64,000 nt of DNA from Sphingomonas sp. Leaf357 (GCF_001423845.1 NZ_LMPM01000003.1:62001-126000); one strand, 5' to 3'. Positions 37,399-45,069 are shown, counted from the stretch's first letter. Translations and numbers: made by a program. Notes: generated by a model not told the origin, from the letters alone.

Positions 37399-38081
37399 TG
37401 ACCACCACCACCCACAAGACGCCCGCGTCGCCCGGCATGCGCCTCGCGCTCGATTACGGCCCGCTGATCGTCTTCTTCGCGACCAATTTCCTGCTCCCCG
37501 CGCCGCTCGCGATGCAGTTGGTGGCGCGCACCACGCCGTTCCTCGACGGCGTCGACAAGGTCGCCGCGCTGGTCGTCGCCAAGGTCGTCGTCGCCACGAT
37601 CGCCTTCATCATCGCCACGATCGCGGCGATGATCCTCTCGCGCGTCAAGCTCGGCGGCATTTCGCCGATGCTGTGGATTTCCGGCATCCTGGTCGTCGTG
37701 TTCGGCGGCCTGACGCTCTATTTCCACGACCCGCGCTTCATCCAGATGAAGCCGACCTTCGTGTATCTGATCTTCGGCGGCACTCTGGGTTTCGGTCTGT
37801 TGACCGGCCGCCCCCTGCTGCAATCGCTGCTGGAAACCGCCTATCCCGGCCTCAACGCGGTGGGCTGGCGCAAGCTGACGCGGAACTGGGCGTTGTTCTT
37901 CTGCGCGATGGCGCTGCTCAACGAGCTGGTCTGGCGATCGACCAGCTGGGATTTCTGGGTCGGCTTCAAACTGTGGGGCGCGATCCCGCTGACCTTGCTG
38001 TTCGCCTTCGCGAACATCCCGATGCTGCTGCGCCATGGATTGACGGTGGCGGAAGATACGCCGGTCCCACCGGAGGGGTGA
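37398..38081 (+). CDS. yciB: Septation/intracellular membrane protein YciB (IspZ)
   Basis: 227 residues with five or six membrane helices. Family signatures: LALDYGPLIVFFATNF, VGWRKLTRNWALFF, NELVWRSTSWDFWVGFKLWG. The family is needed for normal envelope integrity and cell division in Gram-negative bacteria; the biochemical role is unknown. ATG at 37398 overlaps the ftsY stop; an in-frame GTG at 37395 is an alternative. The next small gene overlaps its stop. Confidence 0.93.
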   Translation: MTTTTHKTPASPGMRLALDYGPLIVFFATNFLLPAPLAMQLVARTTPFLDGVDKVAALVVAKVVVATIAFIIATIAAMILSRVKLGGISPMLWISGILVVVFGGLTLYFHDPRFIQMKPTFVYLIFGGTLGFGLLTGRPLLQSLLETAYPGLNAVGWRKLTRNWALFFCAMALLNELVWRSTSWDFWVGFKLWGAIPLTLLFAFANIPMLLRHGLTVAEDTPVPPEG

Positions 38082-38272
38082 TGCTCGGCACGTTGAAGAT
38101 AGTGGCGATGATCGCATCGGTAGTCTGGATGATGATCGCGCTGTTTCTCTCGCTGCTCATCGCAGTGTTTTCCGAGTACCCATTCTTTCAGTCGCCGTTG
38201 AACTGGGTACTTATCGCGTCACCGTCGATACCGCTCGCCGTTTTCTACTGGCTCGACCGCATCGATGAATAA
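38081..38272 (+). CDS. Small two-helix membrane protein
   Basis: 63 residues: MLGTLKIVAMIASV and WVLIASPSIPLAVFYWL form two hydrophobic segments around a short loop. The ATG overlaps the yciB stop by one base (TGATG). No family recognised. It would be the last gene of the mtaB-ftsY-yciB unit and is short enough to be missed by automatic annotation. Confidence 0.6.
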   Translation: MLGTLKIVAMIASVVWMMIALFLSLLIAVFSEYPFFQSPLNWVLIASPSIPLAVFYWLDRIDE

Positions 38273-38314
38273 TTGATAGGGGCGGATGCATCATCGCACC
38301 CGCCCCTCTCGATA

Positions 38315-38926
38315 TCAGCCGACAGCCGCGTCGTAGATCTTGCCGGCCTCGTCCCAGTTCACGACGTTCCACCAGGCCTTCAGATAGCCCGGCCGGTCGT
38401 TCATGTACGTCAGGTAATAAGCGTGCTCCCACACGTCGTTGCCCAGGATCGGCGTGCCCTTGTCCTTGGCGTCGTCCATCAGCGGATTGTCCTGGTTCGG
38501 CGTCGAGACGACCTTCAGCGCGCCGCTGTCGTCCGCGATCACCCACGCCCAGCCGGATCCGAACTGGCCCGCGCCCTTGCCGTTGAAATCCTCTTTCAGC
38601 TTGTCGAGCCCGCCATAGGTCTCGATCGCCTCGGCCAGCTTGCCCGACGGCTTGGTCGAGCCCTCCGGCGCCATGATCTTCCAGAAGAAGGCGTGGTTCC
38701 AGAACCCGCCGCCATTGTTGCGCACCAACGGCGGCTGCGACGAGATCATGCCGAGGATCTCCTCGATCGTCTTGCCCTCGAGCTTCGGGTCCGCCGCCAC
38801 GCCTTCGTTCAGCTTCGCGGTATAGGCCGCGTGGTGCTTGTCGTGATGGAAGGTCATCGTCTCCTTGGAGATCGTCGGTTCCAGCGCGTCATAGGCATAA
38901 GGCAGCGGTGGGAGTTCGAAAGCCAT
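38315..38926 (-). CDS. Fe/Mn superoxide dismutase
   Basis: 203 residues. Converts superoxide to oxygen and hydrogen peroxide in the cytoplasm. Metal ligands are in TFHHDKHHAAY, FWNHAFFW and DVWEHAYYLTY (three histidines and one aspartate). The residues NNGGGFWNH and PNQDNPLMD are closer to manganese or cambialistic enzymes than to strict iron ones, so metal choice is uncertain. Ribosome site AGGAGA precedes the ATG at 38926. It stands between yciB and pspF, likely monocistronic. Confidence 0.93.
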   Translation of the reverse strand: MAFELPPLPYAYDALEPTISKETMTFHHDKHHAAYTAKLNEGVAADPKLEGKTIEEILGMISSQPPLVRNNGGGFWNHAFFWKIMAPEGSTKPSGKLAEAIETYGGLDKLKEDFNGKGAGQFGSGWAWVIADDSGALKVVSTPNQDNPLMDDAKDKGTPILGNDVWEHAYYLTYMNDRPGYLKAWWNVVNWDEAGKIYDAAVG

Positions 38927-38995
38927 GAGTCTTCTCCTGTGAATTTCGGGATGATTGGGCAACGCCTGCCCGTCGAAATGGGTCCGCCGACTTCG

Positions 38996-40030
38996 TTACG
39001 CAACCGATTCGGAAACCCCCGCCGAAATTAACCCGTGCCGCTTCAGCGCATGACGCAGCTGGTCGTAGCTCAGCCCCAGCGCCTCGGCCGTGGCGCGCTG
39101 GTTGAAGCGGTTTTCCGCCAGCGCCTTTTCCAGCAACTCGCACTCGAACCGCGCGATCCGCGTCTTGAAATCGCCTGACGTAGCCGGTGGACAGTGCGCG
39201 GCGGGGGCCTCCGCCACCGTCGCCGCAACCGGCGCGGCGGAGGCGATCCCGGCCGGCTGATAGGGCGAATGAAACGGATCGAACTCGATATGCTCGATCG
39301 GCCCGGCCTGTTCCCAGCGATACACCGCGCGTTCCACCACGTTGCGCAGTTCGCGCACGTTGCCCGGCCATTGATAGTCGACCAGCGCATCGATCGCGTG
39401 GCGGCCGAACCCGGCCCATGCGTCGCGCCCCAGTTCCGCCGCCATGCGCCGCCCGAAATGATCCGCCAGCACCATCACGTCGCCCGGCCGCGCCCGCAGC
39501 GGCGGCAGCGTCACCACCTCGAAACTCAACCGATCGAGCAGATCGGCGCGGAACTGGTGGCGCTCCACCTTCGCCGGCAGATGTTCGTTGGTCGCCGCGA
39601 CGATGCGCACATCGACGCGCATCGGCCGCGAGGATCCGATCCGCGTGATCTCGCCATATTCCACCGCGCGCAGCAATCGCTCCTGCGCGCCCATCGACAG
39701 CGTGCCGAGCTCGTCGAGGAACAACGTGCCCCCGTCCGCCTCCTCGAACCGTCCGACCCGCGCCTTGGTCGCGCCGGTGAACGCCCCCGCCTCGTGCCCG
39801 AACAGTTCCGCCTCGATCAGCGTCTCGGGCAGCGCCGCGCAGTTCATGACGACGAGCGGATGATCCCAGCGCGGCGACAGCCGATGCAGCCGCTCCGCGA
39901 CCAGTTCCTTGCCCGTCCCGCGCTCGCCGATCACCAGCACCGGGCGATCGAGCGCCGCCGCGCGGCTGGCGCGCTCCAGCACGTCGAGAAAGACGTTCGA
40001 TTGGCCGATGACCTGGGAGGTGCGATCCAT
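38996..40030 (-). CDS. pspF: PspF, sigma-54 activator of the psp operon
   Basis: 344 residues. AAA+ domain without a sensor domain, as in PspF: Walker A GERGTGKE, the sigma-54 contact loop GAFTGA within GHEAGAFTGA, Walker B GGTLFLDEL. The C-terminal Fis-type HTH is NQRATAEALGLSYDQLRHAL. In other bacteria PspA holds it inactive until membrane damage. Divergent from the psp genes and separated from them by a sigma-54 promoter and an inverted repeat, so it may control itself. ATG at 40030 matches the PspF N-terminus; the long upstream frame is a shadow of pspA. Confidence 0.93.
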   Translation of the reverse strand: MDRTSQVIGQSNVFLDVLERASRAAALDRPVLVIGERGTGKELVAERLHRLSPRWDHPLVVMNCAALPETLIEAELFGHEAGAFTGATKARVGRFEEADGGTLFLDELGTLSMGAQERLLRAVEYGEITRIGSSRPMRVDVRIVAATNEHLPAKVERHQFRADLLDRLSFEVVTLPPLRARPGDVMVLADHFGRRMAAELGRDAWAGFGRHAIDALVDYQWPGNVRELRNVVERAVYRWEQAGPIEHIEFDPFHSPYQPAGIASAAPVAATVAEAPAAHCPPATSGDFKTRIARFECELLEKALAENRFNQRATAEALGLSYDQLRHALKRHGLISAGVSESVA

Positions 40031-40042
40031 TCCCAATGCTTG

Positions 40043-40099
40043 GCGTATTTTCCCAAGCCTTCGCAAGATAGAAAATCGCCCGCCCCGCCCAAAATACGC
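40043..40099. promoter_or_regulatory. Candidate PspF enhancer: 9-bp inverted repeats
   Basis: GCGTATTTT at 40043-40051 and its exact complement AAAATACGC at 40091-40099. The distance to the sigma-54 promoter (about 35-90 bp upstream of the -24 element) fits PspF enhancer sites, and they also flank the pspF promoter. Confidence 0.55.
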
Positions 40100-40130
40100 A
40101 AAAGCCGCGCATTTCCGCCATTCTCGAAAC

Positions 40131-40146
40131 TGGCACGCTCCCTGCA
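40131..40146 (+). promoter_or_regulatory. Sigma-54 promoter of the psp operon
   Basis: TGGCACGCTCCCTGCA: the -24 GG and -12 GC are 10 bp apart, the exact sigma-54 spacing, and TGGCACG is the consensus. It lies 60 bp before the 44-codon ORF and about 280 bp before pspA. Confidence 0.88.
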
Positions 40147-40205
40147 ATACCCAAGGCAATCGTCGCAACGACGAGCATCGAGACACGAAACAGGGAGTTT
40201 CCACC

Positions 40206-40340
40206 ATGTACGCACAGACTAGCAATCTCCGCCGCAACGTCGCCGCAATGTTCTTCGCCGTCATGTTCAGCACGGTCACCGTGCTGGCCGCCGTCGGCCC
40301 GGCGCACCTCTCGGCCCCCGCAATCGTCGCTGCAGCGTAA
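40206..40340 (+). CDS. 44-residue hydrophobic small protein, first ORF of psp operon
   Basis: 44 residues: a basic start (MYAQTSNLRRNV) followed by one hydrophobic segment of about 24 residues and an Ala/Pro end (LSAPAIVAAA). It has a good ribosome site (AGGGAG, 7 bases before the ATG) and sits between the sigma-54 promoter and pspA. It resembles a signal-peptide-like or single-pass small protein. No family recognised; its position makes it a likely member of the envelope-stress response. Confidence 0.7.
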   Translation: MYAQTSNLRRNVAAMFFAVMFSTVTVLAAVGPAHLSAPAIVAAA

Positions 40341-40423
40341 CGGCAGCACGAAGCCGGGACGGCGCTCCAACCCCTTGCCCGTCCCGGCGCCCCCTTCGCC
40401 CCAGTTCTAACAGGAGTCCTCCA

Positions 40424-41092
40424 ATGGGCATTTTCTCCCGCACCCGCGATATCGTCGCCGCCAACTTCTCCGACCTGCTCGACAAGGCGGAAGATCCCTC
40501 GAAGATGATCCGCATGATCATCCTCGAAATGGAGGAGACCCTGGTCGAGGTTCGCGCCTCCGCCGCGCGCACCATCGCCGACCAGAAGGAAATGCGTCGC
40601 CACATCTCGAAGCTCGACAAGCTGCAGGACAGCTGGACCGAGAAGGCCGAGCTGGCGCTCTCCAAGGATCGCGAGGATCTCGCCAAGGCCGCTCTGGTCG
40701 AAAAGCAGAAGGCCGCCGACATGGCCGTCCAGCTCGAAACCGAGATCACCGTGCTCGACGACGCGCTGCGCAGCTCGGAAGAGGATATCGCCAAGCTGCA
40801 GAAGAAGCTGAGCGAGGCCCGCACCCGGCAGAACCAGATCGTCACCCGCCTGGAAAGCGCGCACAACCGCTTCAAGGTCCGCGAGATGTATGCCGGCCAG
40901 AAGGTCGAGGACGCCTTCTCGCGCTTCGACATTCTCGATCGCCGCGTCGATCTGGCCGAGGGCCGCGCCGAGGCTGCCGGCCTGGGTGGTGCGCCGAAGA
41001 CGCTGGACGAGGAAATCGCCGAGTTGAAGTCGGCCGAGAAGGTCGATGCCGAACTCGCCGCGATGAAGGCTCGTATCGGCCGGGAGGGGTAA
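40424..41092 (+). CDS. pspA: Phage shock protein PspA
   Basis: 222 residues of the ESCRT-III-like PspA/Vipp1 family. Starts MGIFSRTRDIVAANFSDLLDKAEDP with the amphipathic helix that binds stressed membrane, followed by a long coiled coil (about 25-190) and a short C-terminal helix. It supports damaged membranes and inhibits PspF. Preceded by a ribosome site AGGAG. Begins the run of seven or eight closely spaced psp genes. Confidence 0.96.
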   Translation: MGIFSRTRDIVAANFSDLLDKAEDPSKMIRMIILEMEETLVEVRASAARTIADQKEMRRHISKLDKLQDSWTEKAELALSKDREDLAKAALVEKQKAADMAVQLETEITVLDDALRSSEEDIAKLQKKLSEARTRQNQIVTRLESAHNRFKVREMYAGQKVEDAFSRFDILDRRVDLAEGRAEAAGLGGAPKTLDEEIAELKSAEKVDAELAAMKARIGREG

Positions 41093-41093
41093 G

Positions 41094-41360
41094 ATGGACG
41101 ATTTCATCTCCATCGCGGTGCCGATCACGTCGATCTTCATCGCCCTGCCCTGGCTGATCCTCCACTACGTCACGAAGTGGAGGACCGCGCCCAAGATCAC
41201 GCAGGAGGACGAAGGCCTGCTCGACGAGCTCTACTCGCTCTCGCGCCGTCTCGAAGACCGCCTGAACACCGTCGAACGCATCGTCGCCGCCGACAATCCC
41301 GACTGGAAGCCCGGCCTGCCGGCGGTCCAGTCCACCGACTACAGCACGAGGAGGAACTGA
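41094..41360 (+). CDS. pspB: Phage shock protein PspB
   Basis: 88 residues. One N-terminal membrane helix (ITSIFIALPWLILHYVT) and a short cytoplasmic helix with LSRRLEDRLNTVERIVAADNPDW, the PspB signature. With PspC it senses stress and releases PspA from PspF. Starts one base after pspA. Its VERIVAAD tail motif recurs in the following small proteins. Confidence 0.92.
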   Translation: MDDFISIAVPITSIFIALPWLILHYVTKWRTAPKITQEDEGLLDELYSLSRRLEDRLNTVERIVAADNPDWKPGLPAVQSTDYSTRRN

Positions 41361-41361
41361 A

Positions 41362-41742
41362 ATGTCCGCCAGCCGCACCAAATTCTACGTCGACAAGCAG
41401 AACAAGAAATGGCTCGGGGTCTGCGCCGGCATCGCCGACTATACCGGGGTGGACGTCACCTGGGTCCGGGTCGGCGCGGTGATCCTCACCGTGGCCGGGG
41501 GCTTCCCCTGGACGATCCTCGCCTACTGGCTGGTCAACTGGATGGCCGACGCCAAGCCCTACGGCCTGTACGACAATGCCGAAGAGCAGAAGTTCTGGCA
41601 GGGCGTACGCTCCAACCCGAGGCGCTCGACCGCGGAAATTCGCTCCAGCTTCCGCGACATCGATCGCCGGCTGGCCGATATCGAGACCTTCTACACCAGC
41701 CGCAACAGCCGCCTGGCCAACGAGATCGACAGCCTGCGCTAA
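41362..41742 (+). CDS. pspC: Phage shock protein PspC
   Basis: 126 residues. The PspC domain begins at FYVDKQNKKWLGVCAGIADYTGVDVTWVRV and includes the membrane helix of GAVILTVAGGFPWTILAYWLV. After residue 75 a helical tail ends in RLADIETFYTSRNSRLANEIDSLR, which resembles the tails of the PspB-like proteins downstream. Starts two bases after pspB. Confidence 0.93.
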   Translation: MSASRTKFYVDKQNKKWLGVCAGIADYTGVDVTWVRVGAVILTVAGGFPWTILAYWLVNWMADAKPYGLYDNAEEQKFWQGVRSNPRRSTAEIRSSFRDIDRRLADIETFYTSRNSRLANEIDSLR

Positions 41743-41772
41743 GACGCAGGCTGCCCAACAGGGAGACGGGCA

Positions 41773-42075
41773 ATGAATTGGGGTGGACCGGGTTTCGTCA
41801 TCGCGATCATCGCGATTTCCTACGCCGGATGGATCGTCAACAACTGGATCCGTGCCCGGCACGGCTATCCGCTGGAAGACGAATGGTCCGGCAAGAGCAG
41901 CCGCCGGGACGTGGACGCCGGCGCCGAACGCAAGATCAGCCTGCTCTCCAGCGAGAACGAGCGGCTGGTCGGTCAGATCGGCCGGCTGGAGGAGCGGATC
42001 GCAGTGCTGGAACGCATCGCCACCGATCCCGCCGAGCGCACTGCGCGCGACATCGAAGCGCTGCGCGACCGCTGA
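41773..42075 (+). CDS. PspB-like small membrane protein 1
   Basis: 100 residues. One membrane helix at the N-terminus (FVIAIIAISYAGWIVNNWI), then a soluble helix: ENERLVGQIGRLEERIAVLE, then RIATD, ending DIEALRDR. The helix shares the VLERIATD pattern with PspB. Separated from pspC by 30 bp with a GGGAG ribosome site. I know no name for this gene; by homology it looks like a diverged duplicate of pspB. Confidence 0.8.
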   Translation: MNWGGPGFVIAIIAISYAGWIVNNWIRARHGYPLEDEWSGKSSRRDVDAGAERKISLLSSENERLVGQIGRLEERIAVLERIATDPAERTARDIEALRDR

Positions 42076-42087
42076 GGGAGAACGACC

Positions 42088-42375
42088 ATGGAAACTGAAA
42101 GCGGCTTCACGATCTTCATGCTGACCTTCGTTGTCATCGGTTTGCCGGTGATCCTCGGAATCGGCAGCAGCATGTTCAAGCGCTGGCTGAGCCACCGGGA
42201 GAAGATGGGCGAGGCCCTGAATGCCCAGACTGCGGAAAAGGCGGCGCAATATGCCGCCCAGACCGAACGGCTCGAACAGCGGGTCCGGGTACTCGAACGG
42301 ATCGTCACCGATCGCGGCATCGGTGTCGCGGATGAAATCGAACGGCTGCGCGACGACCGCGCGCCTCTCAACTGA
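42088..42375 (+). CDS. PspB-like small membrane protein 2
   Basis: 95 residues. N-terminal membrane helix (FMLTFVVIGLPVILGIGS), then a helix QTERLEQRVRVLERIVTDRG and an end EIERLRDD, almost the same pattern as protein 1 (VLERI-x-TD ... E-x-x-RLRD). Starts 12 bp after the previous stop with a GGAGAA ribosome site. Function unknown; likely part of the psp response. Confidence 0.8.
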   Translation: METESGFTIFMLTFVVIGLPVILGIGSSMFKRWLSHREKMGEALNAQTAEKAAQYAAQTERLEQRVRVLERIVTDRGIGVADEIERLRDDRAPLN

Positions 42376-42388
42376 AGGATAAGGACCG

Positions 42389-42502
42389 ATGATCGTTTTT
42401 CTTGGTGTCATGGTCAGCATCGCCGCGATCGGCACCTGGCTGACCGAGCGGGTCGACCGCCCGGCCCGACGGCTCGAACGCGAAGCCCGCCGGGCGCTCT
42501 GA
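42389..42502 (+). CDS. 37-residue membrane micro-protein in psp operon
   Basis: 37 residues: hydrophobic MIVFLGVMVSIAAIGTWL, then a strongly basic tail (ERVDRPARRLEREARRAL). A ribosome site AAGGA stands 4-8 bases before the ATG. The position between two PspB-like genes and the good ribosome site make it a likely real gene. No known family. Confidence 0.65.
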   Translation: MIVFLGVMVSIAAIGTWLTERVDRPARRLEREARRAL

Positions 42503-42544
42503 ACCACTCGTTTTCGCAAAAACTATAATAAGGGAGATATGTCG

Positions 42545-42820
42545 ATGAACCCGTTTGAAATGGTCGTCGCCATCGTCGTCATCGTCACGATCGGCAGCGT
42601 CCTGCGCGCGAAGTACGGCGTGGTGAAGGACAAGTTCGGCAACGAAACCAGCTACCGCCAGAACGACGACGCCGCGATCGAAGCCGAGAACCGGCTGCTG
42701 CGCGACGAAGTGAAGGCGATGAAGGAACGCCTGGCCGTGCTGGAACGCATCGCCACCGACAACAACGACAGCGGCGCCCGCCTCGATCGCGAGATCGACC
42801 GGCTCCGCGACCGCAGCTGA
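42545..42820 (+). CDS. PspB-like small membrane protein 3
   Basis: 91 residues. N-terminal membrane helix (MVVAIVVIVTIGSVL), then EAENRLLRDEVKAMKERLAV, LERIATDNND and a tail EIDRLRDRS. The ATG at 42545 is preferred over one at 42539, because AGGGAG lies 8 bases before the first and only 2 before the second. It repeats the LERIATD and EIDRLRDR motifs of the others. Preceded by a 42-bp AT-rich spacer. Confidence 0.8.
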   Translation: MNPFEMVVAIVVIVTIGSVLRAKYGVVKDKFGNETSYRQNDDAAIEAENRLLRDEVKAMKERLAVLERIATDNNDSGARLDREIDRLRDRS

Positions 42821-42841
42821 CCCGCAAGAGGAGTTGGGATC

Positions 42842-43087
42842 ATGATGATCGACCCGAACCTTTACATCACCCTTGCCGCCGCCGGCCTAGGCGCGATCGG
42901 CATGGTCACCTTCGCCGGCCTCACCGGCTGGCGCGGCTGGCTCGCCCTGAAGCACCAGGAATTGCAAGCGGGCAGCGATGTCGGCCCGGTCCAGGCGCTG
43001 CCCAACGCCAGCGCCAGGATCGAGATCGCCGACCTCAAGGAACGCATCCGCAAACTGGAAGCGATCGCGGCGGGTGTGGATCTTTAA
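42842..43087 (+). CDS. PspB-like small membrane protein 4
   Basis: 81 residues. N-terminal membrane helix (LYITLAAAGLGAIGMVTFAGL) and a final helix ASARIEIADLKERIRKLEAI, a shorter version of the shared KERI-x-x-LE-x-I pattern, with no RLRD end. AGAGGAG lies 8 bases upstream. Last gene of the psp run; a palindromic repeat follows 20 bp later. Confidence 0.75.
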   Translation: MMIDPNLYITLAAAGLGAIGMVTFAGLTGWRGWLALKHQELQAGSDVGPVQALPNASARIEIADLKERIRKLEAIAAGVDL

Positions 43088-43106
43088 GGCGACCCGCCGC
43101 CCCCCG

Positions 43107-43192
43107 CGTCATCCCCGCGAAAGCGGGGATCCCGCTTCTTCTTCTGAGTGCGGGGCACGGCAGCGGGATCCCGGATCAAGCCCGGGATGACC
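43107..43192. repeat. Palindromic repeat, family A, mixed arms (copy A5)
   Basis: Left arm CGTCATCCCCGCGAAAGCGG differs from the right arm, which is of the family A type (GGATCAAGCCCGGGATGACC). The inner GATCCCGCTTC and GCAGCGGGATCC pair. Same loop sequence as copy A4 at 59378, read on the other strand. Confidence 0.85.
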
Positions 43193-43255
43193 AAGGCTAC
43201 CTTGGGATGAACTAGGAAAGGTTGGCATGAGCCGCAGCAGCGCTATAGCCCCCCC

Positions 43256-43663
43256 ATGCCCAGCCTCACCGATCTGCAGGACGAATACGGCTTCCTCGAC
43301 GCCGACGATCGCTATCGCCTGTTGATCGATCTCGGCCGCGAACTCGAACCGATGCCGGAGCCGCTCAAGACCGACGCCACGCTGGTCCGCGGCTGCTCCG
43401 CCTCGGTCTGGGTCTACCCCACCGTTCGCGACGACGGGCATCTCCACTTCCTCGCCGACAGCAACGCCGCCATCACCAAGGGGATCATCGCGCTCGTGCT
43501 GCTGACGGTACAGGATCAGGCGCCAGCCGAAATCCTCGACACCGACATTCCGGACGCGCTCGCGCCATTCGACCTGAAGAACCAGCTCAGTTCGAACCGG
43601 ACGCAGGGCATTCCGAACATGATCGCACTGATCCGCGACACCGCGAAACGCTACGCCGCGTAA
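43256..43663 (+). CDS. sufE: SufE family sulfur-transfer protein
   Basis: 135 residues. Accepts sulfur from cysteine desulfurase SufS and stimulates it for Fe-S cluster building. The active cysteine is C47 in RGCSASVWV; the family's DRYRLLIDLGRELEPMPE opens the domain. ATG at 43256 has no strong ribosome site. It is 20 kb from the two cysteine desulfurases of this window, with no other suf gene beside it. Confidence 0.92.
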   Translation: MPSLTDLQDEYGFLDADDRYRLLIDLGRELEPMPEPLKTDATLVRGCSASVWVYPTVRDDGHLHFLADSNAAITKGIIALVLLTVQDQAPAEILDTDIPDALAPFDLKNQLSSNRTQGIPNMIALIRDTAKRYAA

Positions 43664-43665
43664 TC

Positions 43666-44076
43666 CTACGAGGCGGCCTTCACCTTGGGCGGCTTCGGAT
43701 ACGGCACGAATTCGCTCAGCCCCAGCGAACCGCTCGGGAATCTAGTACTCCGATCGACCAGCTGCACGATGTCGATGCTGCACAACTGGCTGCCGAACGT
43801 GTTGGTCACCAGAATATCATCGTCGTCGAGGAAGCTCGCGCCGCTCGGCCGGTTGACATACACCGTGCCATTGTTGGTGGTGTACGCGATCGCCGTCCGG
43901 TCGATGATCTCGGTCGAGCGGATATCGCGCAGATAGATGCAATTCACCGGCTTGCCGGCGGTCCGGCCTGCGGTGATCTTCTCCAGCCTTTGTTCGGGGG
44001 TCAGCCGCGTCCGTGCCTGGGACATGCCAGCGCCCATCAGAAGAGCACTGCCGACGATGAGATGAACGAGCTTCAT
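43666..44076 (-). CDS. Exported hypothetical protein
   Basis: 136 residues with a signal peptide (MKLVHLIVGSALLMGAGMSQA). The mature part has a motif ITAGRTAGKPVNCI and two cysteines in NCIYLRDIR and SQLCSIDIV that may pair. No enzyme motif. This form (C-x-x-LRDIR-S, later LVDRSTRFPSGSLGL) is common as a hypothetical in sphingomonads in my memory, not confirmed. It converges with sufE, two bases apart. Confidence 0.65.
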   Translation of the reverse strand: MKLVHLIVGSALLMGAGMSQARTRLTPEQRLEKITAGRTAGKPVNCIYLRDIRSTEIIDRTAIAYTTNNGTVYVNRPSGASFLDDDDILVTNTFGSQLCSIDIVQLVDRSTRFPSGSLGLSEFVPYPKPPKVKAAS

Positions 44077-44153
44077 GGCGAATTCCTCGATAAGCCGGCA
44101 GGATCGCAGAACCGGCGTGAATATAGCCTGAATTCTGCCCTGCCCGCGTTCGT

Positions 44154-44456
44154 TCAACGCCGGATCAGGCCCAGAGTTTCCACGACCGCATCGAGATCCG
44201 CCCCCTCGTCGACCAACCTCCAGGCATGCGGATCGTCGGCATCGATCACCGTCACCGCGCGCTTCGGGCAGATGCCGAGACATTTCACCTCGATCACCCC
44301 CATCGCCGCCCTCCGCCCCTTCTCCAGCCCGAGATGCCGGCGCAACGCCTTGGCCAGGCTCTCGCGGCCCTTCGGCCCGAACCCGCCGTCCAGTTTCTTC
44401 GAGCATTTGCCGCACACCAGCAGCGCCCGCGACCAATCCGACCGGACGACCTTCAT
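44154..44456 (-). CDS. Thioredoxin-like [2Fe-2S] ferredoxin-domain protein
   Basis: 100 residues with the four cysteines of the thioredoxin-like 2Fe-2S family: C15 and C18 in LVCGKCSKK, C59 and C63 in VKCLGICPKRA. Such proteins are small electron carriers or (2Fe-2S) domains of larger reductases. The partner is unknown. It lies 24 bp downstream of the J-domain gene in the same direction. Confidence 0.85.
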   Translation of the reverse strand: MKVVRSDWSRALLVCGKCSKKLDGGFGPKGRESLAKALRRHLGLEKGRRAAMGVIEVKCLGICPKRAVTVIDADDPHAWRLVDEGADLDAVVETLGLIRR

Positions 44457-44480
44457 ACGACCGATCTCACGTGGCGGACG

Positions 44481-45026
44481 TCAAACGGTCGGCTTCCATT
44501 CGCGCATCTCTTCGGCCGCGCGCAACACGTCATATGCCGCCTGCACCGCCTGAAACCTTTTCGCCGCCTCGGCGTCGCCGGGCCGGAGATCGGGATGGCT
44601 GTCCTTGGCGAGTTTCCGCCACGCCAGCTTGATCGCCGCGAAATCCACGTCCGGATCCAGCCCCAGCACCTCGAGCGCGCGCATCTCGTCGCGCGACCGG
44701 CTGCCATCGCCCGGCCCGGCCCATTGGTTGTGGCGGGATTCGGTATAGCCCTCCGCCGTCTGCGTCTCCGCCCGCTCGCGCTCGGCGGCTTCCTCGGCGG
44801 TCAGGCCCTCGAAGTAATTCCAACCACGATTATATTCGCCGGCATGATCCTGGCAGAAATACCAGCGCTCCGGGCTGTTGGGGGATTTCGGTGCCGGGCA
44901 ATCGCCCTTCTCGGTGCAGCCGTGCCGGTCGCACAACCGCACGGTCACCGCCTCGCTGCCCGCCTCGCCATAAGCGCGCCAGCGGGGGAAGCCCCAGTCG
45001 GTAGATCGTGTCGAGGAACGCGCCAT
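44481..45026 (-). CDS. Atypical J-domain protein
   Basis: 181 residues. The J domain is at the C-terminus (about 118-176: LEVLGLDPDVDFAAIKLAWRK, with the HPD motif in KDSHPDLRPGD). The N-terminal half has a cysteine/histidine set (RLCDRHGCTEKGDCPAPK, WYFCQDHAGEYN) that may bind zinc. Co-chaperones of this kind stimulate DnaK; the zinc-like part may recognise clients. The start MARSSTRS at 45026 is chosen since upstream sequence overlaps the next gene. Confidence 0.88.
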   Translation of the reverse strand: MARSSTRSTDWGFPRWRAYGEAGSEAVTVRLCDRHGCTEKGDCPAPKSPNSPERWYFCQDHAGEYNRGWNYFEGLTAEEAAERERAETQTAEGYTESRHNQWAGPGDGSRSRDEMRALEVLGLDPDVDFAAIKLAWRKLAKDSHPDLRPGDAEAAKRFQAVQAAYDVLRAAEEMREWKPTV

Positions 45027-45069
45027 CGGCCCGACATAAGCGACGGGGGCGAGAGCGCAAGCGCGGCGG

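Noticed and set aside
38996..41140. 714-residue frame including pspF
   Set aside because: The part before 40030 is antisense to pspA and the psp promoter; PspF proteins start near MDRTSQVIGQ.
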